Source: Lactarius indigo
Taxonomy: Eukaryota > Basidiomycota > Agaricomycetes > Russulales > Russulaceae
DNA length: 64,000 nt
Assembly: GCA_025766275.1 (NCBI GenBank)
Contig: JAFKAC010000074.1
Span: forward strand, 62,001-126,000
Reading direction: 5' to 3'
In this document: in pieces, positions 41,784 through 55,157 of the stretch
Position numbering within the stretch: the stretch's first letter is position 1
How the letters are laid out: every line of letters starts with the position of its first letter
Made by a program: the position numbers and the translations under genes
Notes under the pieces: model-generated
Databases searched by the model: none
Told to the model about the DNA's origin: nothing
What the model saw: the letters and a program-made list of their open reading frames with translations, nothing else

Positions 41784-44700
41784 ATGAATTCGGTCCCTCT
41801 TGTACTTCCCTTCACTCTTTCTGCGAGTACTTCAAGATCAGAAGGGCCTTGTGATGCTCCCTCCTGCGCAAGCATACTCGTAGACGAGGCTTCTTCGGTC
41901 GCAAATGTGTCATCCGTCACATATTGGCTAAAAAACGGCCAAGCCTCTCCCACTAATCAACAATTCGCTTCTTTTGACGCATTAGATGGCGTGGTGCTCG
42001 GTTGCGAAGACGGCACGCTCTATCTCCTACGCCAGAGTCCCCATCATACCTCTCACCCAATCAGCATTGAGAGGCCCCTGTCGTCAAGGCCATCCAGCCC
42101 GACCTCTGCCCGTTTTTCTCGTTCCCGCTCGCGCTCAAGAACTCCGACATCTTCTCTTGCCCCATTTTCCCTTACTTCTCGCGCCCGCGTTGTCTCAGGA
42201 ATCTCCGATGAGCAGGCTCAAGCCCCAAAGAACTATGTAGATTTTGACGAGGAGCCTGAAAAGTTGAAAGAAATGCTGAGGGGAGGAGTCAGAGATTCAG
42301 CGTCGGGGGATAGGCTCCCCTTATCTCTTGATCGAACTGCTGCTGCTGGCTTTTCCAAAGGTCTATCATCACCTTCCGGTTCTGTTCGACGGAGCGAGGC
42401 CAAGTCACTGCTAAGTGCGACGCACTCTCCGGCGCTCTCCATTACTACCCTCCCTACCCCCCCTTCGCCCAGTTCTCCCAGTTCTCCCTCTCGTCTGCCA
42501 TATCACCTTTCTTTGGGGTGTCACGTTTTTCCCCGGCACTCTGGCACAGGAAATCCGGTTGTAGGTTTACGCGCGCTGGCAAATCGTCGGCATTTTGTGT
42601 GCCTACGGTCACAAGGGTATGACGACAGCTCCTTCCCATTTCGTACAGCCCATCTAATCCCATCTCCAGTGACCTCTCTATATACGCCGTTAAGGACGGG
42701 TCATGTGTCTGGTCATCGCAGATCTCTCATCTCCCAGCAGTTGCTCCAGCGGGGGCCAAAGAAGTTCAACCCTCAGGAGCAGCTTGGACATGGAGAGGGC
42801 TGTTCGTCCACGAGACTGGAGAGGTATGAGTGCCCAGTTTGAATCGCTATCGTTCCACTGACCATGTGCCGTCAAGTCGGTGGTTATTCTTGCCTCTGCG
42901 GTACTCAGCGGATTCACTTCGAAGTCCTCTGCAGACGACAACGACAGCACAGGCCAAAAACAACTATCTCGTGTGGCAGTGTTTGAGTTGCGAGACGACA
43001 CTGACAAGGGGGACGAAGAACTCGGTCTTGACAAGGCTGGCGAGTGGTTGGTTGAAGGGCCTACTACTGGGGTCGGTTTCTGCACCGATGAAAATGGTAA
43101 GTGGCCGAGATGATTGACACGGAGGGGAGGTGCTAACGAAAGCCTAGATGCGTTGAAAATTTTCCATGTTGACACGTCAAACCACCTCATTTTACAACGT
43201 ATCGTGCTTGTTCCTGCAACCATTCAGCTAGAATCGGACTCTCCAGATGACAATGGCAGCGTGGGGTTGGCCGCATTCAACCCCTTCAAAACTGGGGGTG
43301 CACATCCCCAAGGGCGTCCTGCATCTCTTGATGAGCGCAGAGAAGGCTGTAGAATTCTATTAGAAGATTTTCTTGATATCGGAGAGTTGAAACTGGACCA
43401 ACGGTTGAAGGGCATTCAACTCCGTTCCACGAGGGATTGTATACGGGGTGCTGCGTGGTCCGACTCTGAGCTATACGTGAGAGATTCATCGATTCTAGAG
43501 GTGCTCTAACTTGTTATCTTAAGGCACTTGAATATGACTCGAAACGACTTATAATCAATTCACTAGGAATGACTAGCGAAGGGCTGAGGGATGTCACGTG
43601 GCTCAGTTGGGATACATATTGCGCCCTCTACTCTGTAGGTTTACGGTTCAAGCATTTTCGCGAGGCCGCCGGGACTAGAATACTGATTTGAATATTCTAG
43701 AACCGGTTCGAGGTGTCCAGACTAAGACTGGTAGATCCGAACAATGACCGGGTGCTTGACAAGCGAAGCTCTGGCATATTACAGTGCGAAGACAAGTTTT
43801 CTGCTGAGTGCGTGGATCCGCTGAACGGCCCCCCTTAGCTCGCACGTCATTAGCACCGCGGCAATACGTGGAATTCAGGCGTTTTGTGCGTTGTCTCCTA
43901 CTGCCGTTCTGTCTACGGGGATCAGCCGTCAGGGACGGCGCCGAATCGAGCTACACACCGCAACTTCTTCAGGGGAGAGCAGGAAAGAATGGACACGCAC
44001 GATGTTATGGAAATCTCACGACAAAGGATCAAATGTCCCTGGCGACAAACATATAACGTGTATGCTTCCATTGGAGCTCACGCATATTGTTCTGGGCTAC
44101 AGTATGATTAATATCGCCCGACCGTGACTTCTTACCGATAACGGTGCAATAGGCGACGGTACTATCGGACGGTCGTCTTTCGCGAAATTGGTTCAGGTAA
44201 ACTCGAAATTGATGCCTGAAGACGTTTCGGATATCCCATTGGACGGCATCATCGTTGGTCTGCACATTGCCCAAAATGACAGAACCGGAGAAAGGCTCAT
44301 TGTTGGTGGCGCCGACGATGGCTCAGTCGCAATATGGTCGTTAGAGTAAGGACGGTGCTAGGGGATTGCCAGACGGCTAGCTAATGGTCAGCCTTCTAGG
44401 TCCATGAAGACACTGGCTCGATGGGTTCTGTTCATTTCCCCACTTCAGCGTGTCCTGCACCTTAGATATGATAAAGGAGGTCCGCTGAGAGGTTGCTTGC
44501 TCTGTATCGCCGGTGATGGCACGATTGCCGTCATTGCATTGGACGATTATCAGTTGTGAGCCGTTTTCCGCTACGATTTGATTGGCGCTGCATTTTAATG
44601 TCTATAGCCTTTACATGGTCCCTGGTGCCCCAGCACCTCTTATCAAGGTTTGCACCGGCGGAGATAACCTTCTTCTTTTCTATGGTGATGACCGCGCGCG

Positions 44701-46997
44701 GCTCTGGGATGTCAAGACCCTGGAGTTCTGGCGGTCCATGAATATGGAGAAAGCGAAGGAGCTACTCAACCAAGGCAGCTGGGCAGAAGTGTCCGTCACG
44801 GTGTATATAGTTGCTGTTCGTGCATCGTTCTCACTTCCATGGGCAGGTCGTTGCTTGATGTGCCTTCTTCGGGAAGCGCCCATTCCACTCTTTCTGCCTT
44901 TTCACCAGATTCATGTATGTCTCACGCTCTCCTTTTTACGTCCCGGAAGGTTAATGTACTGGCATGGAAGCTTCGACGATACTGGTGGATCTAGAATCGT
45001 TCCTCTCACGTGCCGTATCTATCGCGAAATCCACGGCCGGTGATGAGATGAGGACTCGCGAGCGGACGGCCGGGGTTTTGCGCTCCCTTCTGCAAATTCT
45101 TCATACCCCCGGCTTGAACCCTGATATTGACGTGATCTGTCGAGAACAATTGGTTCTCCCGGTCACCCAGGCATCCGTTGGGTTTCATAGGTTCGCACCT
45201 CATTATAGCGTGACACTCTATTCTGACTTCCGTGAATCAGAAATCATGCAAGCTCTGTGGTCGTATCGGAGAACCCGCAAAGTCTGTGGTGCGTGTCGGG
45301 AGAGGTATCTGCCTCCAGGGCGCTTGCCCTGACAGCTTGTTTGCGCACTTTGGCACACTTTGAGGGTGAGTACTTGGCGGATGATGGGTCGTCGCACCTT
45401 AGTCTCGACTTAGATTTGGCGGACTGCGTCAACACCGTCATCACGTTTTATGCAACATCTCTTTCCCACTCGGTGGGCAGAGCGTATATACCTCCTAGCC
45501 TTTCTTTCCTCGCAAGATGGTGGTTTGATGTGTCAGGTACCATGTATGACATTCCTTGTCTTTGCTATCGACTAACTTCCCTTGTGTCGCCCTCGCAGGC
45601 GAGCTGCGGTTGGCAGCGAGAACGCTCTTTGACGCCGGAGTCGCTAGCTTGACGGACGAGGAGACCACCTCCCTGGTGGAACGGTGGCAACATTCTTGTA
45701 ACGTCTTGGTCCTGCAATGTCTGGTATTGAGACTTATGTCGGGTGATTATACAGTGCCGTTCTTACTTCCGGACTCTGAAAAAAGGTCACCCGTCGCCGC
45801 AAAGGCTCTGTTGCTCTGTGGGTTTATTGCTACTCGTCAATATAACCTACTCTCTTCAAGGTGTCGTTCGCCTACTCACAATTTTTGAGAGCATTCTGAT
45901 AAAACTTTCTTGAAGTGCACTGAACATTATATCGAAGTCTGTGATGACGTATCTTCAGGAGAGCGATGTGTCCTGCAAAGCGCTGGCGATTGACCTTTGT
46001 TCCCGTGGGTTTGCTGTTTGGCAACATTACATCGACGCCATGGAGATGATACGGAGTCTCTTCAATCTCGCCACAAGTTCAAAAAAAGAAAGCATTACCG
46101 CTCAAAATATTGGACCTCAGGCACGACAAGCAGTCCTACATGTTGTGACAAACAATACTGGAATATTCATGACCACACTTTCACTCGACATTCTACACCC
46201 TCAGAGTCTGGAGCATCGGAAGTCCGTATTACAGTTAGTAGCCTTTCTCACTCGCAAGGTCTGTCGTAATCGAAGATTTTTACGTACTGTATAGCATCAC
46301 TGATGTCCTCTCAGAAACCTCTCGTTATCTATCCTCATCTTCCCAAGCTCGTGGAAGCGGTAGTGAAATCTTTGGACCCCAATTCCACCTCAAACCGCGA
46401 CGCCGTCCTCGATACGGCAACCGAGATCCTCGGCCATGTCGTAAAAACGTGCGCCCCTTCCCTACTGACCCTCGGGTTTACTGGCTAATCCCCCCGCGCG
46501 CGCAGTTTTCCCACAATCGACTTCCACACGGCAAGCCAGCGCCTAGCCGTGGGGACGAGCGAGGGTGCGATCGTGATGTACGACCTCAAGACAGCCACGC
46601 GCCTGTATGTGCTCGAATCCCACAAGCAGGCACTTGTGGCGTGCAGTTTCTCACCGGATGGCCGGCGTCTTGCGACGGTGTCCCTTCAAGAAGGAAGCGT
46701 TCTAGTCTGGAAGGTCGGCACTGGCTTCACAAGTTTTTTCTATCCCGGTGCACCGCCTAGACAGGGACACGGGGGGTCCGAACCGTTCAAGTCCCTCAAT
46801 TTCAATGTCGGCGAGGCGGGTGAGTTCCCTCTCTACCACACTCGTTCCCCACCTTCAAAATAAATAACCTTCAACCTTCAATTTCAATAGCTGTCATGAG
46901 TCTCGAGGAGACTTTTGAAAACGTGCACTTTGAATGGACAGCTGAGCGAAGCGTACAGCTGAAAATTCGCGAAGTTACGCTGACCTTCAGCACTTGA
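41784..46997 (+). CDS. WDR7/Rabconnectin-3-beta-like WD40 protein
   Basis: 1406 residues in 19 predicted exons: 41784-42616, 42670-42823, 42877-43096, 43148-43476, 43524-43634, 43701-43807, 43854-44101, 44153-44345, 44400-44555, 44608-44790, 44847-44914, 44971-45190, 45241-45536, 45599-45697, 45755-45860, 45916-46258, 46315-46448, 46506-46819, 46891-46997. The sum is a multiple of 3. WD motifs include VLGCEDGTLYLL, GGADDGSVAIWSLE, GDDRARLWDVKTL and LAVGTSEGAIVMYDLKT with SPDGRRLATVS near the C-terminus. A helical repeat region (ALAIDLCSRGFAVWQHYIDA, LVEAVVKSLDPNS) lies between. WD40 blocks at both ends with helices between is the WDR7 plan; that family assists V-ATPase assembly and vesicle acidification. 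Ser/Pro-rich low-complexity inserts occur in exon 1. The 45698-45754 intron is in frame and stop-free, so retention is possible. Confidence 0.85.
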
Positions 46998-47768
46998 ATG
47001 ATACTGCATTTTTTTTTTGTTACTTGCTTTGCCTGCTGATTTCGTGTCCCTAATGACGCCGTCCTCTTGTTCTCCAAATGCTCTAGTCGGATGAAGCATC
47101 GTGGTGTGTGTATTTCCCCGTGTGTACCGGGATAGTTCCACCCAGGCCATAGTTACACTATCTTTACCCATTGGGGGGGGCTCGATTTCTCTCGTAATTC
47201 ATTTTTCCTTGTGCAAACAGTCGGCGCACGATCGGGTGAATTGGCGCCAACTCTGCTTATAGAACACAAGCAGCTCCCGACCTCCGTCCTTCAGTGTAAT
47301 ATGTTTGTCGGCGAGAGGCCTTGAAGCTCGACGCTCTGAGTTGGCCCGGGCAATCCGAAGGAGCAGAACGCGTAGGGATTAGTATCCCACCTTTGGCGCC
47401 TCGAAGGGGACCATAATATCTGCCTGATGGTTAGATTGCTGTCATGAAGGTTCATGTGTCTCAGCGTGAGCTTGCAAGTAGTGACTAGTGACTGGAGTCA
47501 ATGTATGGGTGAGTGAGAACCGAAATTTCCGGCTGGGAATCCGAGCCGCTGCCTTTCGTTATTGGCGGCGTGTCGTACAAGCATACAGTAAATAGTAGCT
47601 TGAGGGCGTCGGCGAATGTGGGGCAAGTACTTGTTGTGATATTGTCAGGGTCATGCAGGCATCTGTGAGCAGCCTGCAGCAGGATTTTATAGACTAGTAG
47701 ATACTACGTGACAATGTACTTGACTTGCGTCAAGTGGTTGCTTTACAGCTCCATCGGAATGTGAAAAA
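46998..47768. other. Intergenic; no supported gene
   Basis: 3' flank of the WD40 gene up to the U6 terminator. No coding frame or RNA motif was recognised. Confidence 0.45.
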
Positions 47769-47831
47769 AATAAATATTGAGACCCGTAGGTCTACCACTC
47801 TGAAACAGCGTGTCATCCTTGTGCAGGGGCC

Positions 47832-47862
<31 letters not shown>

Positions 47863-47886
47863 TTCGTATGCATCCCCGAAGGGAGC
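47769..47886 (-). ncRNA. U6 spliceosomal snRNA
   Basis: The minus strand reads GCTCCCTTCGGGGATGC (5' stem-loop), then AAAAATTGGAACGATACAGA..., the invariant ACAGAGA box (47842-47848), the GATTAGCATGG segment with the AGC triad, CCCCTGCACAAGGATGACAC (internal stem-loop), and a 3' tail ending in a T run (47763-47769) that would terminate RNA polymerase III. This is the catalytic snRNA that pairs with the 5' splice site and U4/U2. The 3' end is set by the T run and may be a few bases shorter. A T/A-rich AAATAGAAATATC about 40-50 bases upstream could act as the TATA element. Confidence 0.93.
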
Positions 47887-48221
47887 AATTTCTACTGTGC
47901 AGCTTCTCAAGGGTTGACCAGATATTTCTATTTTGTGTGGTCCGCGGGTGGTTGCTTCAATCCGGCCATCAGTCAGGCGTCGTCAGTCGGGCCTAGTCAG
48001 GCTTAGTCAGGGGCGACACATTTGAAATACTGAGAAAAGAACCGGACTCACGTGCATCAAGCCATCTTGGCGGCGGCTTCCACCAAAATATAATTGTGAC
48101 GATGTCTCTATAGGGAGCGTGGCCTGAACGTGTTCCTGGTGCTCCTTAGCTCTGTCCGAGTGGCGCATTTTTCCACATACTGTACCAGTATTTCTTCCGG
48201 GTAACGGAATCGATCGCCTCC

Positions 48222-51200
48222 ATGGCTCGGACGGGACATAGTTGGGCAAGTAGCTGGGGCGCTGTATTCGAACGCGAACTCAATTTCTTTCGAATTCATC
48301 TTGCTGTCTTGTAAGCAGCATCGTTTCAAGGTGCCAGTGAGGGTTCCTTCTCTGACATTTTGGGTAGCACACTTGTTCCGATTGTGTCCGCCGGCGTACT
48401 TGTCGCCTCGAATGGTCGATTCTCCGTCAACTTTACTGACGCCCTCTTCGTCTGTGTCAGCGGAATGACGGGCACTGGTCTTGCCACAATTGACTTGAGT
48501 TCACTCACCGCATGGCAGCAAGTCATCATTGTCCTCGTGTCTCTCGTTGGGTCCCCTGTATGTCCCATGTTCGGATTGCTTTACTTCGAAATTAACATCG
48601 CCCACCGTGTGCTAGGTGTTCGTCTCTTTGGTAACAGTCTATATCCGCAAGCGGTATCTCACGCAGAACCTTAATTTCGCCATCAAATCAGAATTTGAGC
48701 GTACTAAAACGCGAGACTCTGGACGCCGTACCACGTCTCTTCGACCCCCGGCAAGACAGAAGGTCAAATCTAGTAGAACCCATAGTGGCATGACACCTTC
48801 ATCCCTTGTGATCCATCGCGTCGATACAGAACCCAAGCCAATATCTTCCATGGATTTCGAGGGTATCTCAATCACGCCAACCCAGGGAAACACAATTTTC
48901 CGGCCTGACAGCGGGTCTGACCAGCATGATATTGTGTATGAGTCCCCCTTGGCATCCGCAACATCGGCAAACCAGAACCATACCCATCAACTCATTCGTC
49001 CACGTGAGCAAGTCAAGATTACTCAGATAGTTTGGTTGCTTTGGCTGAGTATATGGTCTACCCAGGGTTGACACACCGAAGAACGGTACAGACCATCGAC
49101 CTGCAGCACAAAGACGACGCCCTTGGTTTCGGTAGCCCGGTGAACTGGTTCACGGGGATTCTGCATCGTCTTTTCCCCTCCCTTGGACGGAACATTCATC
49201 GTACGCTTACCATGCCTGACACGCCGAGGTTGCTCGTCTCGGACCGGGGGGAAATACCACCTGGCGCACGCCCCGTCTCTTACCTCAGTTTCAAGGCCCG
49301 TGTCGGGCACAACTCGCGCTTCTTAGGGCTTTCGGATGATGATTATGAGGAATTGGGGGGCGTGGAGTATCGCGCCCTCTCAACGCTCCTTTGGATTGTT
49401 TCTGGCGTCAGTAAGCCCTTCTTCTTGGCCCAACGACACTAACAAGGGGTCATGTAGTATTATTTCGGTACCTTGTTGATCTCGATTGCGGTGGTGGCCC
49501 CTTACATGTCAATGTCGAAATGGAAGGACAACTTTCGGCCTCCAAATCAACACCGTGTTATCAACCCGGTTTGGTGGGTCTCAATTTTCGCGACTCTAGG
49601 TTATTGACCTCGCTCACTGAGCCGTTATTCGCATTGTGTTCAGGTTTTCCGCCTTTCAGGTTGTTGGCGCGTGGGCCAACACGGGTTTTTCGCTGGTCGA
49701 TCAAAACTTGATACCGTTCCAAACCGCATACCCACTACTGATATTCATGGTGTGGTTGGCGCTTGCTGGTAATACGGGATTTGTGGGTGATGTCTTCCCG
49801 ATCTTGAAGCTTATTTCTCAACTTACTCTGCAGCCTATCTTGTACGTATGCTTTATAAAAACCGTTCTGTAGCTGAACCAATCCTTCTTGATCAGTCTAA
49901 GACTTGTAATGTTGGTTTACTGGATGCTCTTTTATTCAATCTCGAACTGACTGATTGTGCCTGCAGATGGATTAACTATAAGTTGACATGGAAGCGATCA
50001 AAATGGAGAGAGACCCTTCACTTTTTACTCGATCACCCACGACGCTGCTTCATTTACCTCTTCCCCTCACGACAGACTTGGTTTCTTCTCACAGTTCTGG
50101 TCATCCTAAAGTAAGAGCCTCCTGCATCTTACTTTTCACACCTAATGACGGTACAGTTTCACTGATTGGTTCTTCTTCCTTGTGTTAAATATCGGAATAC
50201 CTGTATATGACGCAGTCCCTGTTGGCCGGCGCTTACTACTCGGACTCGTACAGGCTGTTTCTGTGAGATTCGCGGGCTTCCAATCGATCGCGATTTCGGC
50301 TCTTGCGCCGGCATTACAGTAGGTCTCACTGTTTTCACACCACGTCTCTTCTGATTGTATTGGCCAACTAGAGTGGTCTATTTCGTGATGATGTACGTAT
50401 CTGCCTATCCAATTGCCATGAGGTGCGCACGATTCGAAATTTCCCCCCCTGAAATTTTTATTCGATGAGTTGACTCGATGGGGTGGGGGTGGCGACGAAC
50501 GCAGTGTGCGCTCGACTAACGTTTACGAGGAACGCTCCCTTGGTATTTTTGAAGACGACGAAGACGACACTGATATCGAGAATGAGGAGGATTACCCCGT
50601 GACAGATTCACGCGTCGCAGTTTGGGGTCGTTATCTCGCGCGTCATACACGCCGACAGCTCTCATTCGGTGAGAGATTTTCCTACAGTAGTGATTGGTGG
50701 CGGCGCAGCTAAGGACTGCGTGCATGCTCCCTGGCAGATATGTGGTGGCTTGCTCTTGCGTTATTTCTCATTTGCATTGTCGAGGTACGTGAATGCATCC
50801 GCGTTTGCGCTGGCCTTCTTTTGTAAATTTTGCTGATGCGTGGAGTCCAGCGCGGTCAGCTAAGAAACCCCGAAAACGCATCTTGGTTTACCACCTTCGC
50901 TGTCTGTACGTCGTCATTCCTACATCCTCAACTCTCCCACTCACGGGTTGGCATCCCGTCTTGGATAATACACACGTATAATATAGTCTTCGAAATCGTC
51001 TCGGCATACGGCACCGTCGGGCTCTCCCTTGGCATACCATCAGTTGAGTCACCTCCTTTTCCGCCTTTTCCTCTCCCGTCCTTAGTCAACCTGCTTTCTC
51101 TTTCCTCTGCCCCGTCGCCGACGTCGCCGAAATACCAAAAAAAAGAAAAACTTTTCTTTGTCCGGTGCGATGAGCACGCTCTCCAAGCTGATCATCTGCG

Positions 51201-51394
51201 CTGTCATGTTGCGCGGCCGACACCGCGGTCTTCCCGTCGCGCTCGACCGGGCGATCGTCTTCCCGACAGAGTTTGTGCACAAGGCGGGCGAGAAAGTGAG
51301 GGAGATGAAGATGGCGAAGCGTCAGGCGGAGGCTGCCGCCGCGGAGGGACAAAAAGAAAAATTACCCACGGTCAAAGAGGACGGAATGTATTGA
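48222..51394 (+). CDS. Trk-type potassium transporter
   Basis: 721 residues in 15 exons: 48222-48310, 48368-48557, 48616-48935, 49031-49406, 49458-49573, 49644-49782, 49834-49841, 49967-50110, 50157-50318, 50372-50422, 50505-50668, 50738-50784, 50851-50905, 50987-51042, 51146-51394. All phases agree. The product should be a plasma-membrane K+ importer of the Trk/Ktr/HKT superfamily with four pore-loop repeats. The filter segments are visible: SGMTGTGLATIDLS, VGAWANTGFSLVDQ, VRFAGFQSIAIS and SAYGTVGLSLG, each keeping the filter Gly. FFRIHL, ETLHFLLDHPRRCFIYLFPS, TDWFFF and LSKLIICAVMLRGRHRGLP are also typical of fungal TRK proteins. A long hydrophilic loop lies between repeats 1 and 2. Weak points are the 8-bp exon 49834, the 48936-49030 intron and the AAAAAAAAG acceptor at 51145. 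Confidence 0.9.
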
Positions 51395-53847
51395 GGATCA
51401 CGCCTAAACGACGCCCCAGCAGCGCACGATGCCACCATCGCGAGCCCGCAGACTGCCATTGTCAATTTGCCAGCGAGATTTGCCTTTGTATACTAATGCT
51501 TTAGTTAGGTTTTGATATAACATGAGTGTTGTTGTCACCCTTTGAAGAACTAATGCATTGGGGATTCCAACGACATTGAGCCCAACTCTACAGCACAAGT
51601 CACCTATTACCTACTCCATATTAAACAAAATGTTTGTCTTCGGAGTGAGTGGGCGTTCAATTGAACGTACTGACCCAAGGAGATCGAAAAAATTAATGCG
51701 CACACTGGAAACATGACAGCCACTCGTATTCGACTCTAGCCTATCCTACCACCTACGACGCCGCCAAACGATCGACTTCCTTCCTTTCTACGTCAAAAAT
51801 CCGACTCCGCCGCAAAAGAACTTCAGATGATGAAGTGGATAAACAGTTCCATAAACACCAACGAGAATGTCTTGAAAAAAAGCTTCTGAAATATATTTCA
51901 CCTGTCCAATCCGAACGTTCATTCCAGTGCTGGAAGATCCCGCAGGAGCACACTCTCAAAACTCCTTCAAGTAAAGCTAGAAGGTTTTTTGACAGGCACC
52001 TACAAGGGCACATCCGAACATTCAAGACGATCCGACCCGCTGCAAGGACAAATCGACAATGCGGCAGGATCTAGTGACCCTCCCTCACGCCTTCGATTTG
52101 TCCAAGTCGGGGGTGAGCCTAATGCCTGTTGGTAAGGAGATTGTGCACGGCTGCGTTACTTGGTCCAGGATAAAACCAGGACGTGGTCGCCACCACTAGG
52201 TAGGTGCCTGTGAAGACGGGGGCTTAAACCACGATATGAGCTGTGAGAAGCGACAACGTAGTCATGAGTATCACGCCCTTCGGCGAGGTGTCCCTCTCGT
52301 TTTTCAAGAAGAGAGTTAAAATCGCTAAGTCACATGAGTATTAGAGATGGGGAATTGTGCAAGTGCTCACTGGAAAGGGAAAGCACAGTAGATCCGAACA
52401 AATCAGAAGAGAAACCAAACGATTTCCCCATCATCCACGTGGTGATAGTCACAATGCTAAAGGAAAATAAGGATTTTGTAATGGAAAATTGAGTAAGAGA
52501 CACACGGGATCGTGAAGAACGTCATTTGCTAACCATATCCGAGCCAATAAGCCTCAGGTTGCAATTGATATAAGCCACGCACCACGCTCAGGGTCTCGGC
52601 AATAGTGAGATCCCTGTACGGTTTGCCATTAACGGAGGCAACAGCTGCCGCAATTGCGTCTGCGAGGTATCAATGAGCCGCCAGGGCGCAATCATGGTAT
52701 GTGAGGATACTTAGATGTTCAACCAGGTAGGTGAGGGCTTACCGGGCATGTTCGAGATCAAAGGTGATAGAAGCCAACAAACCACTTGCTCATCAGTGAG
52801 TTCTCCGTTATACGCTAGAGAGTGTCATCGAGACATATGGCCGTGATGACAAGGAGCTAGCATAGGTTATCATAGTTAGCATCAGTACGCGGTAAAACCA
52901 TACAGTATCATGCATACCCCGCATACACCGAACAAGATAATAATAGCAATAGCAGTATTGATCACTAAGATCATCGAGATTGGTTTTTGCGAGAGGTGAA
53001 TAAAAATTGTTGCATACCCCCATCGAAGTGTTGCTTTGAGAGGCGAAGCCCTCCGAAGAAGAAGCATAAGCCAGGTATTAGAACTAAGAAAAGTCCTAAA
53101 TTAGTGTTTCAATTGTGAAAACTGCTCAGGGACTTGCGCGTATTGACGACGAGGGACCCTAGAACTAGGAGCAAGAAATAATATCAGAAACAGAGCGAGT
53201 TTTTTTTGTGACTGAACCGAAGTTGCAACAGCATGCGTGCCATGCGGATGGATACCAGGCCCACACTTGGTAGACAACATAGGCCTTGTCCGGTATAAAT
53301 GTAATGTTTATGGGATACCTGCACCGCCTGTGGTCCTTTTCTTATGAGCCCAACCATCTAGCACATCACATCAAATAGCATCGCTGTCCGTGTAGAAAAT
53401 GAAAAGGCCCCGTGCTTACAGCTACGATAACTTCGACACTTTGTGGTGGTGGTGTCAGCGTGATTCCCAGGGTACTGACAGATGCTTACGCATTCATCTC
53501 AAGGCGAGGGCGCCATATTGGCCTATGGATTTGGTACATGACACAATCACGAGACTCACGGTAGTTGCATGAAGTAGACATACAATCGTTTCCCCATAAC
53601 GTATTGCCAAGTCGTCAATCACGAAGTTATGAAGCTACAAGATTGTTGACGGCCGCGTTTTAGCGACGATATGTGTGGTACACGAACATAGACGAGAGGG
53701 CGCATTGCGAAGACCAAGACTACAAAGGATTTCAGGAGAGGACCACCAACGTGTTGAACCTTAACTCACCTATGAAGCTCGCGACGGGGTTCACGTGGGA
53801 GAAATGGAGTGAGCACTGAGCAGAGTAAATTAATTATTTGCTAATAA
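51395..53847. other. Intergenic; no firmly supported gene
   Basis: A plus-strand patch at about 51915-52131 reads protein-like (VLEDPAGA, EGFLTGTYKGTSEHSRR, PSRLRFVQVGGEPNACW) and could be an orphan exon or gene relic, but no partner exons were found. The rest shows no conserved frame. Confidence 0.35.
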
Positions 53848-54314
53848 CTATGCAAGCTGCGTACAGAGATTGGGATAAGGAGTAGAGACGTTCCAATTGG
53901 CACGGCACCGCGTCAATGGCCAGTTAGAGATACGTGAACAGAGAGTGAATGGCGACACACCGGAGGTCATGACTGCAGCTAACAAGCTCGGCCTAATGAC
54001 CAGGAATCTCCCCAGTCGATTCCGATACTTGAGTGTCTCTGTGGGCAGGAGAAATGACTCTCTGATCAGGGAGTGGATACGTATCATAGCTCTAGAGGGG
54101 GCACTGCGAGTGTATATGGTGTGAAAGAAGCCACGATGGGGGTCGATAGCAGTTGGGACAATCTCCCTTGAGACAGTTCGCGGAGGGTATACAATAGGCA
54201 GCTCAGGCTCCGTCTGAGACTCAAGTTCCTCTAGAAAGGATCCTGGGCGAGTGCTTGTGGTTGTGCCACGAATTGCCGGGTGCAAGGCCATCAATGGCCC
54301 ATCATAATATGAGG
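53848..54314 (-). other. Possible minus-strand coding segment, 5' side interrupted by a LINE
   Basis: An open frame of about 155 codons has balanced composition (ALHPAIRGTTTSTRPGSFLE, RAMIRIHSLIRESFLLPTET, GRFLVIRPSLLAAVMTSG). It is open through the 54315-54328 target site, and after removing the LINE it continues a few codons to a candidate acceptor near 54800. Family not recognised. It may be a gene relic. Confidence 0.25.
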
Positions 54315-54328
54315 GAAGGGCTGGGGAT

Positions 54329-54757
54329 CCTCTACCCATTCACCGCTCTTCTATCCGAGAAGCGGGGCGTAGGGAAACTACTCGCATTCTTCGACCAGAC
54401 TCGCGCGCTCTCCAAGCCGGAATCCGGTCCCCCTATACCCGTGCCCCCTGAACCCGACTAGGTAGGTGCACACTGAGGTTTGGTTTCCTCGTTTGTCTTC
54501 TGACTATCTAATCTGCGGTCCTCGTGCCGCATATATATCCTTTCTCGGCTTCGGCTTGTGACTGTATGCCCGGTGACCCTAGTGGTTGCCACTTCCTGTA
54601 ATATTTCTCTGAGTTTCGGTTCCGTACTTACGATTCTCGGGGGCGCCTCTCTGGCTCGAATGTGTTTCCTAAATACGGCTCTGTTCTGCTGTGACTGGTC
54701 TGTAACTCGTATTACGCATCCCAGAATAAATATTGATCCAAAAAAAAAAAAAAAAAA
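54329..54757 (+). mobile_element. 5'-truncated LINE with poly(A) tail and 14-bp TSD
   Basis: The insert lies between two copies of GAAGGGCTGGGGAT (54315-54328 and 54758-54771) and ends in a poly(A) run (54740-54757) behind AATAAA (54725). Its 5' end encodes about 43 codons ending VGKLLAFFDQTRALSKP...PPEPD and TAG (54459-54461). This looks like the C-terminal tail of a Tad1-like LINE ORF2, where a 'LLAFIxxTxxF' type ending is common. The rest is 3' UTR. Target duplication, poly(A) and 5' truncation are the marks of target-primed reverse transcription. Confidence 0.85.
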
Positions 54758-54771
54758 GAAGGGCTGGGGAT

Positions 54772-55157
54772 GGGTTCAAGTTTCTCCTGGCCGTAGACTA
54801 GCCACTAATTTAAGGATCCAAAGAGACCAAAGAATACCAGACATTCTATGAGAAAGTGACACTGGATACGTACACACAAATAACAGGTGCAGCAACACGC
54901 GAGTAGAGCGTGGCAAGCATGCCATCCTAGTAGACGTAAACCACCGCTGTGACGTTATTCGAGATTAAATTCAATCAAGCGCGTGAGTGTATCACGCACG
55001 AGGAAGGGCGGGTACATAGATTAGGTGAAGTTGAGGAGGCGAAAGCTTGAGCTTGAGGGCGAATTGAAGCACAAAGTACTGCTAGTACCGGCGGCCTGAG
55101 CGCCATGCCGTATCCAAATGTAGCACTCGGGACGCAAATTATACTTGTCTTCTACCA
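54772..55157. other. Intergenic; no supported gene
   Basis: No coding frame or structural motif was recognised. Confidence 0.45.
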
